Assembly: GCF_035582795.1 (NCBI RefSeq)
Contig: NW_027445436.1
Location: 7,190,770 to 7,254,769, forward strand
Origin: Mycteria americana
Lineage: Eukaryota > Chordata > Aves > Ciconiiformes > Ciconiidae
Length of the DNA: 64,000 bases
Direction of reading: 5' to 3'
The notes under the pieces are model-generated. The model was not told where the DNA came from. It saw only the letters and a list, made by a program, of their open reading frames with translations, and made no database searches. The position numbers and the translations under genes are program-made. Of this stretch, positions 58,562 through 64,000 are shown piece after piece (the first letter of the stretch is position 1; every line of letters begins with the position of its first letter).

Positions 58562-60382
58562 CTATGTTGCATCTCTTCCTTGATGGCCTGAGGTGTCATG
58601 GGCCCACCAAGCTATAAATAATTCACCCTTATGTTGCCAGTCCAGATCCACCTGAGCCACTTCAATCTGAGCAGCCTGATCCACCTGCTGGTTGTTTTGA
58701 TGTTCTTCAGTGGCCTGACTCTTGGGTATGTGAGCATCTACGTGACGTACTTTTACAACCAGGTTCTCTACCCGGGCAGCAATATCTTGCCACAGTGCTG
58801 CAGCCCAGATGGGTTTGCCTCTGCGCTGCCAATTGTTCTGCTTCCACTGCTGCAACCACCCCCACAGGGCATTTGCCACCATCCATGAGTCAGTATAGAG
58901 ATAGAGCACTGGCCACTTTTCTCGTTCAGCAATGTCTAAAGCCAGCTGGATGGCCTTTACTTCTGCAAATTGGCTCGATTCACCTTCTCCTTCAGCAGTT
59001 TCTACCACTTGTCGTATAGGACTCCATACAGCAGCTTTCCACCTCCTATGTTTTCCTTCAATACGACAGGACCCATCAGTGAACAGGGCATATTGCTTCT
59101 CATTTTCTGGCAGTTTAATGTACAGTGGGGCCTCCTCAGCACGCGTCACCTCCTCCTCTGGCGATATTCCAAAATCCTTGCCTTCTAGCCAGTCCATAAT
59201 TACTTCCAAGATTCCTGGGCGATTGGGGTTTCCTATTCGAGCCCGTTGTGTAATCAGTGCAACCCACTTATTCCACGTAGCATCAGTTGCATGATGTGTA
59301 GAGGGGACCCTCCCTTTGAACATCCAGCCCAGCACCGGTAGTCGAGGTGCCAAGAGGAGTTGTGCTTCAGTAACAACCACTTCCAAAGCAGCTCGAACCC
59401 CTTCATATGCTGCCAATATCTCTTTTTCAGCTGGAGTATAGCGGGCCTCAGATCCTCTGTATCCCTGACTCCAAAACCCTAAGGGTCGACCTCGAGTCTC
59501 CCCTGGTGCTTTCTGCCAGAGGGTCCAGGTAGGGCCATTCTCCCCGGCTGCAGTGTAGAGCACATTTTTTACGTCTTTCCCTGCCCAGACTGGCCCAAGG
59601 GCTACTGCATGAACTATCTCCTGTTTAATTTGTTCAAAGGCTTGTTGTTGCTCAGGGCCCCATTTGAAATTGTTCTTCTTCTCAGTTACTTGACAGAGAG
59701 GGCTTACAATCAGACTGTAATTTGGGATATGCATTCTCCAAAAACCCACAACGCCTATGAAAGCTTGTGTTTCCTTTTTGCTAGTTGGTGGAGACATGGC
59801 TGTTATTTTGTTAATCACATCCATTGGGATCTGACGACGTCCATCTTGCCATCTTATTCCTAAAAACTGGATCTCCTGTGCAGGTCCCTTGACCTTACTT
59901 TGTTTTATGGCAAAGCCGGCTTTCAGGAGGATCTGGACTATTTTCTTCCCTTTCTCAAAAACTTCCTCTGCTGTATTGCCCCATACGATAATGTCATCAA
60001 TGTATTGCAGATGTTCTGGAGCTTCACCCTGTTCCAGTGCAGTCTGGATCAGTCCATGGCAAATGGTAGGGCTGTGTTTCCACCCCTGGGGCAGTCGATT
60101 CCAGGTGTACTGAATGCCCCTCCAAGTGAAAGCAAACTGTATCCTGCACTCTGCTGCCAAAGGGATTGAGAAGAACGCATTAGCAATATCAGTTGTGGCA
60201 TACCATTTGGCTGCTTTTGACTCCAGTTCGTATTGCAGTTCCAGCATGTCCGGCACGGCAGCACTCAGCGGCGGCGTGACTTCATTCAGGCCATGGTAGT
60301 CTACTGTCAGTCTCCACTCTCCATTAGACTTTCGCACTGGCCATATGGGACTGTTAAAAGGTGAACGAGTCTTACTGATCAC
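58562..60382 (-). pseudogene. Reverse transcriptase and RNase H (pol)
   Basis: A 606-codon uninterrupted stretch. RT: TTDIANAFFSIP (first catalytic Asp at about residue 65), RLPQGWKHSP (97-106) and YIDDIIVWG (127-135), the YIDD form common in ERVL-type RT. RNase H: FTDGSC (434-439), a Glu in SQFAEVKA (474), YTDSW (496-500) and an Asp near 568, so all four metal-binding positions are present. The start of this stretch is not an ATG (GTG codon); it is continuous with the protease frame across a TGA at 60,434-60,436. The final ~15 residues enter the integrase zinc-binding region. It is the best preserved coding region in the window. Confidence 0.95.
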
Positions 60383-60433
60383 TCCTTGGCTCTCCAGTCG
60401 ACGAATCAGCTTATGGATGGGAATCAGGGAGTC

Positions 60434-60937
60434 TCAGTTGGTACGATATTGCCTCCAGTGCACCGTTGTGGTAGCAATTGGCACCTGTTGTTCTTCGACC
60501 CTCAGCACCCCCACAACAGAAGGGTCCTCTGAGAGACCGGGCAAGGTGGAGAGCAGTTTAATTTCCTCCGTCTCCAAGGCAGCTATACCAAAAGCCCACC
60601 GGTACCCTTTTGGGTCCTTGAAATACCCTCTCCTGAGGTAGTCTATGCCAAGGATGCACGGAGCCTCTGGACCAGTCACAATGGGGTGCTTTTGCCACTC
60701 ATTCCCAGTTAGGCTCACTTTTGCCTCCAATAGAGTTAGCTGTTGGGATCCCCCTGTCACTCCAGAAATACAGATGGGTTCTGCCCCTGTATAGCTTGAT
60801 GGCATTAGGGTACACTGTGCACCGGTGTCTACTAGAGCCTTATACTCCTGTGGGTCTGATGTGCCAGGCCATTGAATGCACACAGTCCAGTAAACCCGGT
60901 TGTCTCTTTCCTCCACCTGGCTGGAGGCAGGGCCCCC
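60434..60937 (-). pseudogene. Retroviral aspartic protease
   Basis: The active site LVDTGAQCTLMP is intact, and GPEAPCILGIDYLRRG supplies the typical second glycine-rich region. The frame is continuous with gag across a TAG and with RT across a TGA at 60,434-60,436. It cleaves Gag-Pol in the living family. The TGA may be a decayed CGA because it stands in a TpG context. Confidence 0.9.
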
Positions 60938-60940
60938 CTA
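60938..60940 (-). other. gag-end UAG, candidate readthrough site
   Basis: The gag frame ends GAT-CAG-GAT-TAG and continues in the same frame as GGG-GGC-CCT into the protease. Same-frame gag and pol separated by one stop is the arrangement seen in gammaretroviruses, where a UAG is read through. Other in-frame stops in this copy are decay, so this one must be compared across copies to show that it is conserved. Confidence 0.5.
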
Positions 60941-62079
60941 ATCCTGGTCATAATATTCATTACCCATTTCTTGTATATACGAGTCAGGAGTTTCTTCATT
61001 AAAATCAGGAGTAAGATCAGCCCTTTTACTCTGTCTGGGGAACTGTCGACTGGAAACCGGAGCAGCAATTTTCCTGGAAGAACCCCCTTTGGTGATTGTT
61101 TTTCCTTGCAACTCATGTACCTGTGCCTCTAGGGTCGAGGTAGGTTTTCCATCCCACTTCCTCATGTCCTCTCCGTGGTCACACAGGTAAAACCATAGGG
61201 TGCCCTGTGGTGTGTACCCTCTATATCCTCTCTCTTGAGCAGAAGAACGCTGACTCCTAATAGCTGAGACACTGGTCCGTATAGGTGGGCAGTAGGACAT
61301 ATCTTCTTTGCACCGTTGGAACTCCCGGGACAGTTTCTCCACAGCTGAGACAAAGGAGGAAGAGATACTTTCTTCATATTCTCGGAGGTTACTAGCAGCT
61401 TCATTCACTGTTGGACCGTCTCGGTCTTTCCAGGTCAGTATTGCCAGTGAGTTGGCACACGACGGTGGTGCGTTTCGTACCAACTTCCGCCACATGGGTC
61501 GTGTGCACTAGACCTCATCTGGATCTCTGGGTGACCGCACATCGTCCAGATCACCATAAATCACTTCCAGCACAGCTAATTCCCTCAGGTACTGGATACC
61601 TCTCTCCATGGTGGTCCATTTCCTGGGGCGGTATACAACATCTTCCTTGAAGGGATATCTTTCCTTCATAGCTGACAGGAGTCGCCTCTAGAGGCTGCGG
61701 GCTGGTTCCCCTTTTCCAATCGCTTTGTCAATGCCCCCTTCCCTAGAAAGGGATCCCAGCTGCTTGGCTTCCTTACCCTCTAATTCGAAGCTACTGGCCC
61801 CGTTATCCCAGCATCGGAGCAGCCAGGTGACAATGTGCTCCCCTGGACGACGGCTGAAATATTTTCGCATATCTCGCAGCTCACTCAGGGATAGGGATCA
61901 GGTGGTTTCCGTCTCATTTACGAGTTCTTCGTCTTCGTCTTCCTCTCTCTGTGATGGCCATGCTCCTTCATCTTCCCTTTCTAAACGAGCTGACTTTTGC
62001 TTCCAGGATTTCTTTTTATGTATAGGGGCGACTGATACTGACACGGGTTCGTTCCCCGTCTGAACCGCAGTGCTTGTAA

Positions 62080-62412
62080 CGGAGTTGTCCGGAGCAGCTG
62101 CAGCCGCAGTGCCTGTCACAGGGAGGGCTAGAGCAGCCGCAGTGCCTGTCGCAGGGGTAATCGGAACAGCCGCAGTGCCTGTCGCAGGGGGGGCTGGAGC
62201 AGCCGCAGTGCCTGTCGCAAGGGTAATCGGAACAGCCGCAGTGCCTGTCGCAGGGGGGGCTGGAGCAGCCGCAGTGCCTGTCGCAAGGGTAATCGGAACA
62301 GCCGCAGTGCCTGTCGCAGGGGGGGCTGGAGCAGCCGCAGTGCCTGTCGCAGGGGGAATCAGAGCAGCCGCAGTGCCTGTCGCAGGGGGGGCTGCAGTAG
62401 CTGCAGTGCCTG
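62080..62412 (-). repeat. 33-bp tandem repeat coding an Ala/Thr/Pro repeat in gag
   Basis: About ten units of 33 bp encode 11-residue units of the type TGTAAAPAPPA and TGTAAVPITLA. The two types alternate over part of the array, giving a 66-bp higher-order period. The frame is open throughout. The left-edge provirus reaches the window boundary just before this position, so its array length cannot be seen. Confidence 0.9.
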
Positions 62413-63087
62413 TCATTTTGTCACCAGATCCTTGAGGGTTCTGAATAGTGTTAAACAGGGCTCGGTAGGCATGGGCCAGACCCCAGCACATTGCAGTGAT
62501 TTGTGTCTCCCTAGAATTGGCAGGGTGAGACATACTTTTTCCAAATATTCTACTAATTTTTCAGGATTCTGCACTTGTTCAGGGGTGAAGTTCCAAAACA
62601 CTGGAGGTGCCCACCGTCCTAGGCATTTGCCCATGCTATCCCACACACCCTGCCACTCATAACTATCTGGCCTTGGGGCAGATCTCTGGATGATATTCTT
62701 AAATTGCTTACTAACCTTGGACAAGATCGAAACAATATTCCCAAGCAATACCAATAGAAATATCTTAACTACCCAAGGTTGTTCAAAATACTGAAAAGTT
62801 ATTGTAATGAAGGAGGAAGCATTGTAGAAGAAAGTAGTGAAGGTGCCATTCTGCATTTCCTCCATAAAAAATCTCTCAGAGGAAGAGGTATCATTGCTAA
62901 TTGTCTCCATAAGGTGGTACCCGACATACAGTAATGGTTTCAGTACAGCACTTAGATACCAAAATAAACCCAAGGTCACTGTTTTAATAACAAATCTCAC
63001 AGGTAAAACATCACCAATTAAAGCAGAGCACAGCAAACTGCAAAAACCAACACCGATCTTTAACATGTACGGCAAAGAAATGAGCAT
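62413..63087 (-). pseudogene. Hydrophobic multi-pass ORF upstream of gag
   Basis: From an ATG at 63,085-63,087 it runs 224 codons; the frame is open from a TAG just before 63,144. Hydrophobic segments are MLISLPYMLKIGVGFCSLLC, FVIKTVTLGLFWYLSAVL and a later VVKIFLLVLLGNIVSIL, suggesting three or four membrane passes. Between them lies a short stretch with two potential N-glycosylation sites (SNDTSS, QNGTFTT). The C-terminal half (EWQGVWDSMGKCLGRWAPP, NFTPEQVQNPEKLVEYLE) is soluble and gag-like. After about 62,530 the frame is shifted relative to gag. It may be an N-terminal membrane domain of gag or a separate accessory protein. I do not recognise a family. Confidence 0.65.
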
Positions 63088-63208
63088 GGTGCAGATCAGG
63101 TAAACCAATGCTAGGAACAAATGGATCAATATCACATCCCACAACTACTAACAGATCTAAATTCCTTAATACGCTCTGGCTAATCTGTTATTATCTCAAA
63201 CCCTTCGT

Positions 63209-63226
63209 GCCCCACGTTGGGCGCCA
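63209..63226 (-). other. Primer binding site, perfect tRNA-Lys1,2 match
   Basis: On the minus strand TGGCGCCCAACGTGGGGC is an exact complement of the tRNA-Lys(CUU) 3' 18 nt including CCA. It lies 8 nt from the LTR end. Confidence 0.9.
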
Positions 63227-63234
63227 AAAAGGAC

Positions 63235-63851
63235 TGTCATGTTTTAGCCCCAGCCGGCAGCTAAGCACCACACAGCCACTCGCTCACTTCCCCCCCCCGG
63301 TGGGATGGGGGAGAGAATCGGAAGAGCAAAAGTAAGAAAACTCGTGGGTTGAGATAAGAACAGTTTAATAAGTGGAACAAAATAATAGTAATAATAATAA
63401 TGAATTATAATGAGAAGGAAAACAATGAGAGAGAGAGAGAGGAACAAAACCCAAGGGAGGGAAAAAAGGGGAAAAAAAAAAAAAAAGACACAACCGCTCA
63501 CCACCCGCCGACTGACGCCCAGCCAGTCCCCGAGCAGTGATCGCTACCCCCTGGCCAACTCCCCCAGTTTATATACTGGGCATGACATCATATGGTATGG
63601 AATAGCCCTTTGGTCAGTTTGGATCAACTATCCTGGCTGTGCCCCCTCCCAGTTTCTTGGGCACCTGGCAGAGCATGGGGAGCTGAAGGAGGGGAAAAAA
63701 AAAAAAAAGTCCTTGACCAATGTAAACACTGCTTAGCGACAGCCAAAACATCAGCGTGTTATCACTATTATTCTCATACTAAAATCCAAAGCACAGCACT
63801 ATACCAGCTACTAGGAAGAAAATTAACTCTATCCCAGCCGAAACCAGCACA
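63235..63851 (-). repeat. 5' LTR
   Basis: 617 bp from TGTGCTGGTTTCGGC to AAACATGACA on the minus strand. It has a poly-T-rich U3 start, TATATAAACTGG box (complement at about 63,569-63,575) and ATTAAA (complement at 63,364-63,369). A poly-pyrimidine and (TTA)n stretch lies in R/U5. Confidence 0.95.
63564..63600 (-). promoter_or_regulatory. LTR core promoter: CRE-like site and TATA box
   Basis: On the minus strand CCATATGATGTCATGCC is followed about 10 bp later by TATATAAACTGG. The central TGATGTCA is one base from the CRE palindrome TGACGTCA, which is intact in the LTR at 23,937-23,944; the change is the expected C-to-T decay of a CpG. The pair recurs in every ERVL-like LTR here. Confidence 0.6.
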
Positions 63852-63856
63852 CATAG

Positions 63857-64000
63857 CTTTTTGAAAGCACAGACTTTGAACTCCCAATATTTGCTCTGGG
63901 GTTTGACAGCACTACTGATCCTGTTTGCACTGGTATGAAGTCACTTATCTAGACTGCTTCTGTGGATCTACACACTCAACATCCAAGTAGATTTTCACCA
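63857..64000. other. Flanking unique DNA
   Basis: Nothing recognised after the target duplication. Confidence 0.5.

Larger units (their letters stand above)
60938..62540 (-). pseudogene. gag, in one frame with three internal stops
   Basis: Order: ITAMCWGLAHAYRALFNTIQ (about 62,500-62,440), an alanine/threonine/proline tandem repeat (62,410-62,085), a basic then acidic stretch (KKKSWKQKSARLEREDEGAW to EEDEDEELVNETETT), a TGA at 61,898-61,900, ELRDMRKYFSRRPGEHIVTW, a TAG at about 61,688-61,690, a further segment ending at a TAG near 61,511, and the C-terminal part 61,495-60,938 with LWFYLCDHGEDMRKWDGKP. No CCHC zinc knuckle is visible. Upstream it should join the hydrophobic ORF, but a one-base loss near 62,528 breaks the frame; the left-edge copy lacks this break. 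Confidence 0.8.
56248..63851 (-). mobile_element. Structurally complete ERVL-like provirus, env-less, TSD CATAG
   Basis: Flanked by CATAG at 56,243-56,247 and 63,852-63,856. On the minus strand: 5' LTR (63,851-63,235), PBS (63,226-63,209), leader, hydrophobic ORF and gag, protease, RT-RNase H, integrase, ~430-bp non-coding tail, polypurine tract, 3' LTR (56,854-56,248). The pol has the YIDD form of the catalytic motif and the 5-bp TSD fits ERVL-type elements. No env, dUTPase or other reading frame follows the integrase. A CR1 (57,730-58,202) interrupts the integrase. The two LTRs are very similar but not identical, so the insertion is fairly young. Several stops and a frameshift show it cannot produce its proteins intact. 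Confidence 0.95.

Noticed and set aside
61688..61900. In-frame gag stops as programmed recoding sites
   Set aside because: Three internal stops in gag and others in pol look like ordinary decay; only the gag-end UAG has a position and context worth testing.
62070..62435. 121-codon plus-strand frame opposite gag
   Set aside because: It is the complement of the 33-bp gag repeat, which is open in more than one frame because of its composition.

Overview
This is vertebrate nuclear DNA and almost certainly from a bird. The clearest evidence is a set of CR1 LINEs whose 3' ends carry the (ATTCTRTG)n octamer repeat, together with several avian-style LTR retrotransposon families. No bacterial or organellar genes, tRNAs, rRNAs or CRISPR arrays are visible. 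No complete host protein-coding gene can be supported. The only host-like signals are a CpG-rich island (about 14.07-15.06 kb), one candidate terminal exon on the minus strand (6.71-6.94 kb), and a CCAAT-rich tandem block (39.0-39.48 kb). The density of nested and young LTR elements resembles the W chromosome or other low-recombination avian DNA; that is inference only.

Layout from left to right. Positions 1-1404 hold the 5' end of a minus-strand ERVL-like provirus that runs off the window. From 1.4 to 9.2 kb there is AT-rich DNA with one CR1 tail, a 49-bp LTR remnant and two copies of a 1-kb K-type LTR flanking the candidate exon. From 9.18 to 12.99 kb lie two plus-strand CR1s with broken reverse transcriptase frames. 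The CpG island is followed by a fragment of a long-LTR family (F, 15.27-16.10 kb). A deleted ERVL-like provirus lies at 17.2-19.98 kb and has a 4-bp-TSD LTR inside it. A solo LTR with a 5-bp TSD (22.23 kb), a shrunken two-LTR element (22.84-24.26 kb) and an LTR nested in another LTR (24.44-25.62 kb) follow. A decayed gamma-type retrovirus with gag, protease and env remnants occupies about 26.5-29.7 kb. Two large F-family copies (33.1 and 39.5 kb) flank mostly unique DNA. A three-deep nest (CR1, then H-type LTR, then K-type LTR) fills 43.1-45.2 kb. At 46.2-49.0 kb an LTR holding two other LTRs faces a second LTR head to head. A long CR1 with endonuclease and reverse transcriptase fragments ends at 52.5 kb. 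After 3.7 kb of unique AT-rich DNA comes a structurally complete provirus at 56,248-63,851, with perfect 5-bp TSDs, a Lys1,2-type primer binding site, gag-pro-pol in one frame, no env, and a CR1 inside the integrase.

How the parts work together: in the right-hand provirus the order on the minus strand is LTR, PBS, hydrophobic ORF joined to gag, a gag-end UAG, protease, RT-RNase H, integrase, polypurine tract, LTR. Hydrophobic segments recur at the same post-PBS position in four partial or complete copies in this window. This is the most unusual recurrent coding signal I see. All retroviral frames here are broken and are annotated as fossils.
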